Of a stretch of DNA of 64,000 bases, positions 1 through 8,548 are shown in pieces. Position 1 is the first letter of the stretch. Every line of letters begins with the position of its first letter. This stretch comes from Ferrovibrio sp041906005 (GTDB lineage: Bacteria > Pseudomonadota > Alphaproteobacteria > Ferrovibrionales > Ferrovibrionaceae). The notes below the pieces were generated by a model, which was not told the DNA's origin, made no database searches, and saw nothing but the letters and a program-made list of their open reading frames with translations. The DNA lies in the NCBI RefSeq assembly GCF_041906005.1, contig NZ_JAYRJY010000001.1, positions 3,224,001-3,288,000 of the forward strand, in the 5' to 3' direction. The position numbers were made by a program, and so were the translations under genes.

Positions 1-166
1 AAAAGCTGTAGGCCAGGCCGACCAGCAGGAAGATACCGAGCCAGGCCGCGATGAACAGCAGCAGGCGCCGGCCGCCGATGGCGCCGGGCAGCCGCAGGAT
101 GCCAGGCAGGATCAGCAGCAGGGCCAGCGCCAGTCCGGCCAGTCGTAGCCAGTCAGACTGCGTCAT
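1..166 (-). CDS. Membrane protein, N-terminal part only (cut by window edge)
   Basis: The first 55 residues of a minus-strand protein, starting MTQSDWLRLAG at base 166 and running off the left edge. Two hydrophobic stretches (about residues 7-27 and 33-52) separated by a short Arg-rich turn predict two inner-membrane helices. N-terminal membrane anchors of this sort occur in alphaproteobacterial retropepsin-like (TIGR02281) proteases, but the catalytic part is outside the window, so the family is only a guess. It lies just downstream of the secreted protein at 185-868 on the same strand, with an 18-base gap, so the two may be co-transcribed. Confidence 0.55.
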   Translation of the reverse strand, partial: MTQSDWLRLAGLALALLLILPGILRLPGAIGGRRLLLFIAAWLGIFLLVGLAYSF

Positions 167-184
167 ACCGCCACGAAAAGGGGA

Positions 185-868
185 TCAGTCGGCCTGCGAA
201 ACCTTGGTGCCGCCAGATGCCGCGGCCGAGCGCTGGCACTGCCGGTACAGCCGCTCTGCCTCGGGTTCCTTGAACGACAGGAACCGCATTTCCAGCGCGC
301 TGACCACCTTGTAGGACGGATTGTCCGAGGCGGTGGGGCCCTGGAACTTGGCCGGGCTCACATGCACCAGCGACAGCACGCGTTCGGGGCTGATGCGCAT
401 TTCGATCCGCTGGCCGTCGCCCAGTTTCTCGCTGGCGCAGACCTTGCCGAGCTGGTGATCGAAATGCTTCACCCGGTCATACCGCGGATCGGGGCTGACA
501 TCGGGGATCGGCGTCACGGCGGCGCTGGCCACGAGGGCGGGGCGGTATTTGTGGAATTCGGCGGTGGCGAGCACGATGCTGCCGAAGGGGAAGAAGATCT
601 CGACATCGTCGAGGCGGGCATGGTCGCCCATGCGGCCGTCCACCACGGGCAGTTCCACCACGCGGGCAGACGACATGCGGGTGATGTCGTCGTTCAGGCG
701 GATCAGGTTGCGGTCGCCGCGCTCCTTGGCGCGTTCGGCCTCGAAGGGAATCAGGGCAGTGGGCTTGGCGCCTTTTTTGGACTGGGCCTGGGCGGCGCCG
801 GCTGCGGCGAGGCTGGCCGCGGCGGCAAGGATCGCCAAGGCGACGGTCGCTTTCCGGAATCCGAACAT
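185..868 (-). CDS. Secreted hypothetical protein
   Basis: A 227-residue protein with a clear Sec signal peptide: MFGFRK followed by an Ala/Leu-rich core and an AQA-type cleavage site near residue 28. The start at 868 was chosen because it places the signal peptide at the N-terminus; the frame remains open upstream to 988, but that extension looks non-coding. The mature part is charged, has no membrane segment and has two cysteines (in VCASEK and YRQCQ). I recognise no domain. It probably acts in the periplasm. It sits upstream of the partial membrane protein on the same strand and is divergent from the yfgM-bamB-der operon. Confidence 0.6.
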   Translation of the reverse strand: MFGFRKATVALAILAAAASLAAAGAAQAQSKKGAKPTALIPFEAERAKERGDRNLIRLNDDITRMSSARVVELPVVDGRMGDHARLDDVEIFFPFGSIVLATAEFHKYRPALVASAAVTPIPDVSPDPRYDRVKHFDHQLGKVCASEKLGDGQRIEMRISPERVLSLVHVSPAKFQGPTASDNPSYKVVSALEMRFLSFKEPEAERLYRQCQRSAAASGGTKVSQAD

Positions 869-1104
869 GAGGCTTTCCCCCTTCGAAGGGTCGGCCGGCA
901 AAGCACCGGCGTCGTCTTCCCTGACTTTATAGACGGCCGGCAGGTTAGTCGATTTTCCGAGTCCTGCCAAGACTCGATGTGTTATCAAATGGTTACCCCA
1001 AAATTTGGGAGTCTTCCGGGCTTTGCCATCGTGCCGCGATGCAGGTAAGGTACGCGCCGTTTTGAACCGGTCGCCAGACCGGCTGTTCGTTCAGGGAGTC
1101 GCCT

Positions 1105-1755
1105 GTGGCCAATTTCATCGAGGAAGTCGACGAGGAAGTGCGCCGCGACCGGCTGGAAAAAGCCTGGAAGCGCTGGAGCCCCTACGCCATCGGCCTCGTC
1201 ATCCTGTTGCTGGCCGGCGTGGCCGGTCATCAGGTCTGGAAGACCTGGCAGAGCGAAAAAGCCGCCGCCGCCGGCGCGGCTTTCACCGCCGCGCTCAACC
1301 AGGCCCAGGCCGGCAAACCCGCCGATGCCGCGAAGGCTTTCGCCGACATGGCGGCCAGCGGCAAGGATGGCTATGCCCTGCTGGCCCGTTTCCAGCAGGC
1401 CGCCGTGCTGATCGAGGCCAAGGACATGCCCGGCGCCATCGCCGCCTATGACGCCATCGCAGCCGACAGCGGCATCAACCAGCGCTTCCGCGATCTCGCC
1501 AATTACCTCGCCGCCTTCCATGGCTTCGATACCCTGGGCGCCGAGGGTGTGCGCAAGCATGTCGCCGCGATCCCGGGCGACAGCCCGTGGTATGCCAATG
1601 GCCGCGAATTGCAGGCGCTGGCCGAACTCAAGGCCGGCAACCGCGATGCCGCCCGGCAGCAGCTTACCGCGCTGGCCGATGATCCCCTGGTGCCGGCTGG
1701 CCTGCGTGGCCGCGCCGCCGAATTGCTGGCCGCCCTTGGCGGTCCGGTCCAGTAA
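1105..1755 (+). CDS. YfgM-like TPR inner-membrane protein
   Basis: A 216-residue protein with a GTG start preceded by AGGGA at 1093-1097. The N-terminus MANFIEEVDEEVRRDR is followed by one transmembrane helix (about residues 25-44, after the WKRWSPYAIG segment) and a long Ala-rich helical TPR-like periplasmic domain. This matches the YfgM/DUF2133 family, an ancillary partner of the SecYEG translocon and periplasmic chaperones. The order yfgM-bamB-der is conserved across proteobacteria and is kept here with short gaps (14 and 8 bases), which supports the call and implies one operon. Confidence 0.82.
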   Translation: MANFIEEVDEEVRRDRLEKAWKRWSPYAIGLVILLLAGVAGHQVWKTWQSEKAAAAGAAFTAALNQAQAGKPADAAKAFADMAASGKDGYALLARFQQAAVLIEAKDMPGAIAAYDAIAADSGINQRFRDLANYLAAFHGFDTLGAEGVRKHVAAIPGDSPWYANGRELQALAELKAGNRDAARQQLTALADDPLVPAGLRGRAAELLAALGGPVQ

Positions 1756-1769
1756 CCGGGCAGACCGTT

Positions 1770-3119
1770 ATGCAGATGCATCGTCCGATGTTCCGCTTCG
1801 CCGCCATCGCTGTGGCCGCCGTTGCGCTTGCCGGTTGCGACACGGTTTCCGACTGGTTTGCCGAGGATCCCAAGCCGGTGGTCACCGGCGAGCGCATTTC
1901 CGTGCTCGCCTTCGACAGCCAGCTCGACCCCGATCCGCAATTGGCCGAAACGCCCGTTTCACTGTCCAAGCCGTGGCGCAATCCGGAATGGCCCCAGGGC
2001 GGCGGCTATCCCGGCCATGCCATGTATCACCTCGCGCTGGGCGACAAGCTCGGCCGCGCCTGGACGGCCGATCTCGGCAGCTCGGCTGACGAGGAACAGA
2101 AAATCCTGGCCCAGCCCGTTGTGGCCGAGGGCCGCGTCTTCGCCATGGACTCCGAAGCCCGCGTCAGCGCGTACGATGCCAGCACCGGCCGGCGCCTGTG
2201 GCGCGTCGAACTCACCCCGCGCAAGGAAGAGGGCGGCGCCATCGGCGGCGGCCTGGCCTGGCATGCCGGCAAGGTGATCGTCACCACGGGCTATGGCGAT
2301 GTCGTCGCGTTGCAATCTTCCACCGGCCTCGCGCATTGGGTCGCTTCGCTCAAGCAGCCGATCCGCGGCGCACCGGCGGCGGATGGCAATCGCGTCTTCG
2401 TCGTCACCTACGACAACCAGGTTCACGCGCTTGACCTGGATCGCGGCAATGAATTGTGGACCTATGCCGGTGTGGCCGAAACCGCGGGCTTTCTCGGCGC
2501 GGCCAATCCCGCCGTCGATGGCAACATCGTCGTGGTGCCGTTCTCGTCGGGTGAATTGCTGGCCCTGCGCGCCGATACCGGCGTGGTGGTCTGGAGCGAG
2601 CAGCTGATCCGCGCCTCGGGCCGCATCAGCCAGGCCGGTGCGCTGAACGACATCAACGGCCGGCCGGTGATCGATCGCGACCGTGTTTATGCCGTCAGCC
2701 AGTCAGGCCGTTTCGTCGCGCTCGACATGCGCAGCGGCGAACGCATCTGGGAGCGCGTGATCCCCAGCATTCAAACGCCCTGGGTTGCCGGCGATTTCAT
2801 CTATGCCGTCACCATCGACGCCGAACTGCTGTGCATGTCGCGCCGTGACGGCAAGGTGAAATGGATCCGCCAGCTGCGCCGTTACGAGGATCCCAAGGCC
2901 AAGACGCGCAAGGGGATCATCACCTGGTATGGTCCGGTGCTGGCGGGCGATCGCCTGCTGCTGGCCTCCACCGACGAACGCCTGTTTGCCGTGTCGCCCT
3001 ATACCGGCGATCTGATCGGCCAGGTATCGCTGCCCGACAAGGCATCGGTGGCGCCGGTCGTCGCCGATGGCACGCTCTACGTCGTTACTGACAACGCGCA
3101 GTTGATCGCGTATCGCTAA
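1770..3119 (+). CDS. bamB: Outer-membrane assembly lipoprotein BamB
   Basis: A 449-residue lipoprotein. The signal peptide ends in the lipobox LAGC with lipidated Cys23. The rest is a run of PQQ-like beta-propeller blades (for example YDASTGRRLWRVEL and LDMRSGERIWERVIP), typical of BamB, which helps the BAM complex insert beta-barrel proteins into the outer membrane. A second in-frame ATG at residue 7 (base 1788) is also possible. It lies between yfgM and der, the classical context. BAM clients such as LptD are encoded later in this window. Confidence 0.92.
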   Translation: MQMHRPMFRFAAIAVAAVALAGCDTVSDWFAEDPKPVVTGERISVLAFDSQLDPDPQLAETPVSLSKPWRNPEWPQGGGYPGHAMYHLALGDKLGRAWTADLGSSADEEQKILAQPVVAEGRVFAMDSEARVSAYDASTGRRLWRVELTPRKEEGGAIGGGLAWHAGKVIVTTGYGDVVALQSSTGLAHWVASLKQPIRGAPAADGNRVFVVTYDNQVHALDLDRGNELWTYAGVAETAGFLGAANPAVDGNIVVVPFSSGELLALRADTGVVVWSEQLIRASGRISQAGALNDINGRPVIDRDRVYAVSQSGRFVALDMRSGERIWERVIPSIQTPWVAGDFIYAVTIDAELLCMSRRDGKVKWIRQLRRYEDPKAKTRKGIITWYGPVLAGDRLLLASTDERLFAVSPYTGDLIGQVSLPDKASVAPVVADGTLYVVTDNAQLIAYR

Positions 3120-3127
3120 GGCAGGTC

Positions 3128-4540
3128 ATGCCCGCAAAAGTCGCTATTGTCGGCCGGCCGAATGTCGGCAAGTCGACGCTGTTCAATCGCCTGGTCGGCC
3201 GCCGGCTTGCCATCGTCGACGATACGCCGGGCGTGACGCGCGACCGGCGTGAAGGCGCGGCGCGGCTGGGCGACCTGGAATTCACCGCCGTCGACACGGC
3301 AGGCCTGGAAGAATCCGACGACGACAGCATGGCTGGCCGCATGCGGCTGCAAACCGAGGCCGCGGTGCGCGAGGCGGCCGTGGTGCTGTTCGTGATCGAT
3401 GGCCGCGCCGGCGTCACGCCGCTGGACCGGCATTTCGCCAACTGGCTGCGCAAGCAGAAACGGCCGGTGCTGCTGCTGGCCAATAAATGTGAAGGCGGTG
3501 CCGGTGGTTTCGGCGTGGCCGAGGCGCATGGCCTGGGCTTTGGCGATCCGCTGCCGGTTTCGGCCGAGCATGGCGAGGGCCTGTACGATCTCTCGCTGGC
3601 GCTGATGGAGCATATCGCCGGCAATACCGATGCGGTGCCGGGCGACGATGCCGATGAACTCGACATGGTGCAGGCCGACATCGACATCGATCCCGATGCC
3701 GAGGTGCCGGCGGAAGACCTCAATCGTCCGATCCAGCTTGCCGTGGTGGGCCGTCCGAATGCGGGCAAGTCCACCCTGATCAACAAGCTGATCGGCAGCG
3801 ACCGCCTGCTGACCGGCCCCGAGCCCGGCCTGACCCGCGATGCGATCGCCATCGAATGGGAATATCAGGGCCGCCGGGTCAAGCTGGTCGATACCGCCGG
3901 CATGCGGCGCAAGGCGCGTGTCGAGCACAAGCTGGAAAAGCTGTCGGTCGCCGATACCCTGCGCACCGTGCGCATGGCGCAGGTTGTGGTGCTGGTGCTC
4001 GACGCCGTGCTGGGCATGGACAAGCAGGACCTCACCATCGCCGACCATGTGCTGCAGGAAGGCCGCGCGCTGGTGATCGCGGTGAACAAGTGGGATGCGG
4101 TGGAAGATCGCGCGCTCGCCCTGAAGGAGATCGAGGACCGGCTGCAGACCTCGCTGCCGCAGGCACGCGGCATTCCCGTCGTCACCTTCTCGGCGCTCAC
4201 CGGCCGGCATCTGGATCGTCTGCTGCCTGCCGTGATGGCGCAGTATGAACGCTGGAACCGGCGCATCCCCACCGCGCAGCTCAATCGCTGGCTGGAAGAA
4301 GCCACCACGCGCAACCCGCCGCCATTGGCGGGCGGGCGCAGCGTGCGCATCCGCTATGCCACCCAGGTCAAGGCGCGGCCGCCGACCATCGCGCTGTTTG
4401 CGCCGCGCGCCGACTTCATCCCCGAATCCTATCTGCGCTACCTGATCAACGGGCTGCGCGAGGTGTTCGACCTGCAGGGCGTGCCGATCCGCATGCATCT
4501 GCGCAAGGGCAAGAACCCTTACGCCTCCGACGATAACTGA
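3128..4540 (+). CDS. der: Ribosome-assembly GTPase Der (EngA)
   Basis: A 470-residue GTPase with two tandem G domains: the first P-loop GRPNVGKS at residues 8-15, with DTPGVTRD and DTAGL; the second P-loop GRPNAGKS near residue 208, with DTAGMRRKARVE and NKWD. A C-terminal KH-like domain follows (RSVRIRYATQVKARPP). An acidic linker rich in Asp/Glu joins the G domains. Der acts in assembly of the 50S ribosomal subunit. It starts 8 bases after bamB, and the downstream neighbour is convergent, so der ends the operon. Confidence 0.97.
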   Translation: MPAKVAIVGRPNVGKSTLFNRLVGRRLAIVDDTPGVTRDRREGAARLGDLEFTAVDTAGLEESDDDSMAGRMRLQTEAAVREAAVVLFVIDGRAGVTPLDRHFANWLRKQKRPVLLLANKCEGGAGGFGVAEAHGLGFGDPLPVSAEHGEGLYDLSLALMEHIAGNTDAVPGDDADELDMVQADIDIDPDAEVPAEDLNRPIQLAVVGRPNAGKSTLINKLIGSDRLLTGPEPGLTRDAIAIEWEYQGRRVKLVDTAGMRRKARVEHKLEKLSVADTLRTVRMAQVVVLVLDAVLGMDKQDLTIADHVLQEGRALVIAVNKWDAVEDRALALKEIEDRLQTSLPQARGIPVVTFSALTGRHLDRLLPAVMAQYERWNRRIPTAQLNRWLEEATTRNPPPLAGGRSVRIRYATQVKARPPTIALFAPRADFIPESYLRYLINGLREVFDLQGVPIRMHLRKGKNPYASDDN

Positions 4541-4543
4541 CGG

Positions 4544-5779
4544 CTAGATCAGCAGCAGCCCGGCCCAGGCTGCGGCCGCCACCGCGATCAGGCCGGGGAT
4601 CACGCGCAGGGCATAGTCGCTGCCGCCGCCGGTCCAGGCAAATACCATTTTGCTGACCGTGTTGGTCGTGAAGGCGACGAGCACCGGTGCCGCCGCTGTA
4701 TGCGGTTCCATCTGAAGCGATGCCACCGAAATCGCTGCCGCGTGAGTATCGGCAAAGCCGGCCAGCGCGGCCACCACCAGCACGCCGGCTTCGCCGAAAT
4801 AATGCTGCAACGCTGCCGCGGCGAACAGCACCGTCGCCAGCACGGCGGCGAACACCAGCGCGCCGGTCAGGCTGAACGCGCGGCCCGGCTCTTTCTCTTC
4901 TTCATTGGTCTGGCGCAGGGCGTAAACCGTGAAGATCGCGCCATAGGCGATGGCGGCGGCGCCGGCCAGCGCCAGCGGCAGCGCCAGGTGGCGCAATACC
5001 GGCAGGCTGGTCGCCGCCAGCACCAATGTCATCTGCGCCACGGTGGCAACGGTGGACAGCACGGCACCGGCGACGGCGGCATTGCGCGCCTGTGTGTTGC
5101 GGGCGCGTTGCCCCATTGCGCCGATGGTGGCGGTGCTGGAAATGAACCCTCCGGCAAAGCCGGCCAGCGGCAATCCGTAGCGCGCGCCCAGCGCCCGCAC
5201 GGCAATGTGGCCGATACCGCCGATCGCCATCACCAGGATCACCACGATCCAGATCTTCGCCGGGTTGAAGGCGGCAAAGGGTCCCATCGCCCGGTCGGGC
5301 AGCAGCGGCAGGATGACCAGAGTGGCACCGGCGAAGATCAGCGCGTCGCGCACTTCCGTCGCGGTCAGCACCTGGCGCACGAAGATATGCATCGGCGTGC
5401 GCGCTGCCAGCAATATGGCGGCGGTGACGCCGATTCCGGCCGCCAGCACCGGCTGCAGCATGCACAAGCCGCCCAGCAGCACGGTCAGCATCAGCGCGAT
5501 CTCGGAGGTGAGGCCGTAATTGTCGTCGCCATCGGCGGCTTCGGCGGGGGCGGCCTGGCGCATATAGGCCACGGCGCAGAGCAGGGCGGTGCCGGCCACC
5601 GCGACCGTCAGCAGCAGGGCATCGCCGATGCTTTGCGCTGCGGCACCGGCCAAGGCGGCGAGCGTGAAGGTGCGGATGCCGGCCGCCGAGCGTGCGCCCT
5701 TGCGCCGCTCGCGTTCGGCGCCGATCAGCAGGCCGATGCCCAGTGCGGCGGCGAAATTGATGATCTGGGACTCCAGCAT
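4544..5779 (-). CDS. MgtC/SapB-DUF4010 family membrane protein
   Basis: A 411-residue polytopic inner-membrane protein. The N-terminus (FAAALGIGLLIGAERERRKG, with AAGIRTFTLAALAGA) is the MgtC/SapB-type motif. The remainder, with many hydrophobic helices and the segment LPLLPDRAMGPFAAFNPAKIW, is the DUF4010 type. Two-domain proteins of this kind are common in proteobacteria; transport or magnesium-stress roles have been suggested for relatives, but the substrate is unknown. It is convergent with der, with only 3 bases between stop codons. Confidence 0.8.
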   Translation of the reverse strand: MLESQIINFAAALGIGLLIGAERERRKGARSAAGIRTFTLAALAGAAAQSIGDALLLTVAVAGTALLCAVAYMRQAAPAEAADGDDNYGLTSEIALMLTVLLGGLCMLQPVLAAGIGVTAAILLAARTPMHIFVRQVLTATEVRDALIFAGATLVILPLLPDRAMGPFAAFNPAKIWIVVILVMAIGGIGHIAVRALGARYGLPLAGFAGGFISSTATIGAMGQRARNTQARNAAVAGAVLSTVATVAQMTLVLAATSLPVLRHLALPLALAGAAAIAYGAIFTVYALRQTNEEEKEPGRAFSLTGALVFAAVLATVLFAAAALQHYFGEAGVLVVAALAGFADTHAAAISVASLQMEPHTAAAPVLVAFTTNTVSKMVFAWTGGGSDYALRVIPGLIAVAAAAWAGLLLI

Positions 5780-5860
5780 GCGCGGCCCTCCGAAGCCTGC
5801 CGCGCAGCCTAGCAGTCCTGGCCCTGCCTGTCAGTCGGGCCTGTCTGCCAGTTGGGCCTG

Positions 5861-6493
5861 TCAGTCGGGTGGCAGGTCGGGCAGGTCGGCCAGCGGATAG
5901 ATGTTCAGCATCTCGTTGAGACGCGGCTGGATCGCTTTGGTCCAGTCCGGGTCGCGCTGGAACAGGCTGTAGCCGATCACGCCGAAGGGCGAGCCGTCGT
6001 CGTTCATCAGCGGCAGCATCAGCCGTTCGATCCGCAGGCCATAGGCTTTGGGAGCGTGATTCTGCGGCCGGCCATGGATGATCGCCGGGGTGGCGGCGCA
6101 GCGCACAAGCTGGTCGAGGCCAAGCCTTGCCGCCTGTTTGTCATTCCAGAGCTGATTCACGTCGTGGCCGATGATGCCGCGGCCCCAGTAGAACAGGATT
6201 TCCTCGCCGGCCAGGGTCAGCCGCGCATTCCGCAGGTCGGGGTCGACGCGGAAAATCCACAGATGCGGCAGGCAATGGCGCAGGGCGATGGGGTCGATGT
6301 CGCGCCGGCGTGGCGGCAGCAGGCCGGTCGGCGCATCGACCGGACCGAAACGCGGTGCCGGCTGGCGCCACTGCGCCCAGCAGCGCAGGAAGGTATGCAT
6401 GTTCGGATCGCGGATCTGCGGCCAGACATTTCCACTGGTAACACCGATGGGAGACAGGGTCTGGACGGGCAGGGCGGACATGAATCGGCTCAA
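5861..6493 (-). CDS. PAS domain protein (PAS_5 type)
   Basis: A 210-residue soluble protein. The pattern IALRHCLPHLWIFRVDPDLRNARLTLAG, then GRGIIGHDVNQLW and RLMLPLMNDDGSPFGVIGYS, is that of the PF07310-type PAS domain common in Rhodospirillales. No kinase, cyclase or DNA-binding domain is attached, so it is a stand-alone sensor-like domain of unknown ligand. It is transcribed divergently from the gene at 6649. A 14-base direct repeat (GCCTGTCAGTCGGG at 5826-5839 and 5856-5869) spans its 3' end. Confidence 0.75.
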   Translation of the reverse strand: MSRFMSALPVQTLSPIGVTSGNVWPQIRDPNMHTFLRCWAQWRQPAPRFGPVDAPTGLLPPRRRDIDPIALRHCLPHLWIFRVDPDLRNARLTLAGEEILFYWGRGIIGHDVNQLWNDKQAARLGLDQLVRCAATPAIIHGRPQNHAPKAYGLRIERLMLPLMNDDGSPFGVIGYSLFQRDPDWTKAIQPRLNEMLNIYPLADLPDLPPD

Positions 6494-6648
6494 TGGCTGC
6501 TGGGGCAGGACGCGACGCTAGCGATGTCGTCGTGTGCCGGGCAGTAGAAATCCGGTTACGCCACGCCAGGCGGGTATTACAAGCGCGATTGACGCCCTGC
6601 GGCATATGCGGAAGACTGATGCGCGTTACGGGATTGTAACGAGGCGTC

Positions 6649-7347
6649 ATGGGCGATCGTTTTTTCCATCTCCGGCATCCCAATGTCGAAACCCTGCTGC
6701 GGCGGCCACCGGCTGTATCCGGTCTGGTGCCGCCGCGCCTGGCCGGCATCGGCCATAATGGCGGGCCGCCGCTCGACATGTCGGGGATCGGCGTGGCCTG
6801 GCGCCGCGCCCATGCCAAAGCCTGGAAGACCCCGCCGCGCGAGATCGTGCAGATGCGCCTGCGCCGCGCCGCCCGGCTGGGCCTGGGCTATCGCGATGTC
6901 ACGCTCGCCCTGCTCGATCACGGTTGCCATCTCTCCGTATTGCTGTTGCCGCTGCATCATGCCTTCGAGGTGGCGCGCGACCGTGATGGCGGGCTGCATC
7001 TGGCTGCCGCGCCGGAGATCGCCGACAAGATCGCGCGGCTCGATGGCCGGCTGTTCCTGCTGCTCGACGAGGCGATGACCGGCCCGCTGGATGCCGCCAG
7101 CCGGCGCCGCCTGCTGCAGCAGATCAACGCGCTGCATGATGGCAAGGTCGAGGCGCTGCTGACGCTGCCCTTCCGGCCGATGGACACCGAGGCGCAGCGG
7201 GCGCAGCGCCTGCGCCGCCTGCTGAAACAGCAGAATGCCCCGCGCCAGGAATGCGTGCTGCTTGGGCTCACCTGGGCCGAGATCCGTCTGGCGGAAACCG
7301 CCGGGCTGGGCCTGTTCAAATCCGTCGCGGAGTGGTTTTCCGCATGA
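6649..7347 (+). CDS. Conserved hypothetical protein with GIGHNGGPP motif
   Basis: A 232-residue protein I cannot assign. It contains GIGHNGGPPLD (about residues 33-43), a motif found near the N-terminus of various alphaproteobacterial proteins of unknown function, followed by an Arg/Ala-rich helical region and a leucine-rich segment (HLSVLLLPLHHAFEV). There is no signal peptide or clear membrane helix. Its stop overlaps the start of the next gene (ATGA at 7344-7347), so the two are probably translationally coupled. Confidence 0.6.
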   Translation: MGDRFFHLRHPNVETLLRRPPAVSGLVPPRLAGIGHNGGPPLDMSGIGVAWRRAHAKAWKTPPREIVQMRLRRAARLGLGYRDVTLALLDHGCHLSVLLLPLHHAFEVARDRDGGLHLAAAPEIADKIARLDGRLFLLLDEAMTGPLDAASRRRLLQQINALHDGKVEALLTLPFRPMDTEAQRAQRLRRLLKQQNAPRQECVLLGLTWAEIRLAETAGLGLFKSVAEWFSA

Positions 7348-7715
7348 CCCTGATTGCCGATATCCTGGTCGCCCTGATCGCGCTGTTGCATGTGTATATC
7401 ATGGTGCTGGAGATGGTGCTGTGGACCAGGCCGGCCGGCTTGCGCGCCTTCAGCAATACGCCGGAGAAGGCACAGGCCACGGCGGTTCTGGCCGCCAACC
7501 AGGGGCTCTATAACGGGTTCCTCGCCGCCGGCCTGGCCTTTGGTTTGTTCTATGTGCCGCTCTTCGGCGATGCGGCTGCGGCATTGCATATCAAAAGCTT
7601 TTTCCTTGCCTGCATCGCCATTGCCGGCCTGTATGGCGCGGCCACGGCGGCGCGCAAGATCCTCTACATACAGACCCTGCCGGCCGTGCTGGCGCTCTTG
7701 CTGCTCTGGCTCTGA
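7344..7715 (+). CDS. DUF1304 family small membrane protein
   Basis: A 123-residue protein with four predicted membrane helices. The segments LIALLHVYIMVLEMVLW, then NQGLYNGFLAAGL and GLYGAATAARKILYIQTLPA, are typical of DUF1304, a family of small integral membrane proteins of unknown role. The start ATG at 7344 overlaps the TGA of the preceding gene by four bases. The frame extends further upstream but would run inside the previous coding region. Confidence 0.82.
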   Translation: MTLIADILVALIALLHVYIMVLEMVLWTRPAGLRAFSNTPEKAQATAVLAANQGLYNGFLAAGLAFGLFYVPLFGDAAAALHIKSFFLACIAIAGLYGAATAARKILYIQTLPAVLALLLLWL

Positions 7716-7794
7716 CAATAATTCGGCCAGAACCGAAACATCCCGCTCCCCTGATGCGGCATGATGTCCGGCGTTGTCATCTCCGGAGTCGTGC

Positions 7795-8541
7795 ATGTCT
7801 TTTGATCCCGTAACCCTGGCCTGGATAACCGTCGTCTTCCTGCTCGCCGGCATGGTGAAGGGGGTGATCGGGCTGGGCCTGCCCAGCATTTCGCTCGGCC
7901 TGCTCGCCGCCACGCTCGACCTCAAGCTGGCGATGATCCTGCTGCTGGCGCCCAACCTCGTGACCAATCTGTGGCAGGCGTTCAGCGGCGGGCATTTCCG
8001 CCTGCTGCTGCGGCGGCTGTGGCTCTTCCTGCTCTGTGCCGGCATCGCCATCTGGCCGGGCAGCGCCGCACTCGATGCCGTGGATGGCAGGACGCTGGCC
8101 GCCCTGCTCGGGCTGCTGCTCGTGGTCTATGCGCTGCTCGGCCTGCTGCGGCCGCCGCTGCATATCGCGGCCCGGCATGAAATCTGGGCCGGGCCGCTCG
8201 CCGGCATCGTCAACGGGCTGTTCACCGGCCTGACCGGCAGCTTCGTGGTGCCCGGCGTGCCCTATCTGCAGGCGCTGGGGCTGAGCCGCGACCAGCTCGT
8301 GCAGGCGATGGGCCTGCTGTTCATGGCCTCCACCCTCGGACTCGGCGCCAGCCTGGGCGGCCGCGACCAGCTCGGCGCCGGGCTGCTTGCGCTGTCAGCC
8401 GCCTGCCTGGCGCCGGCCCTGCTCGGCATGGCACTGGGCCGACGTCTGCGGCATCGCCTGTCGGAGACCGCCTTCCGGCGCGTCTTCTATATCGGCCTGC
8501 TGCTGCTCGGCCTCTACATCGTGGCGCGCTGGATAGTCTGA
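7795..8541 (+). CDS. TauE/SafE family sulfite exporter-like permease
   Basis: A 248-residue membrane protein with about eight hydrophobic helices. The start FLLAGMVKGVIGLGLPSISLG and the repeat-like second half (GIVNGLFTGLTGSFVVPGVPYL) are hallmarks of the TauE/SafE (PF01925) family, which exports sulfite, sulfoacetate or related organic anions. The substrate cannot be told from sequence. The ATG at 7795 has CCGGAG at 7782-7787 as its ribosome-binding site. Confidence 0.85.
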   Translation: MSFDPVTLAWITVVFLLAGMVKGVIGLGLPSISLGLLAATLDLKLAMILLLAPNLVTNLWQAFSGGHFRLLLRRLWLFLLCAGIAIWPGSAALDAVDGRTLAALLGLLLVVYALLGLLRPPLHIAARHEIWAGPLAGIVNGLFTGLTGSFVVPGVPYLQALGLSRDQLVQAMGLLFMASTLGLGASLGGRDQLGAGLLALSAACLAPALLGMALGRRLRHRLSETAFRRVFYIGLLLLGLYIVARWIV

Positions 8542-8548
8542 TGGCGCG

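Noticed and set aside
3116..4498. 460-codon minus-strand open frame
   Set aside because: Antisense to der, which carries both GTPase motif sets. Composition is typical of a high-GC shadow frame.
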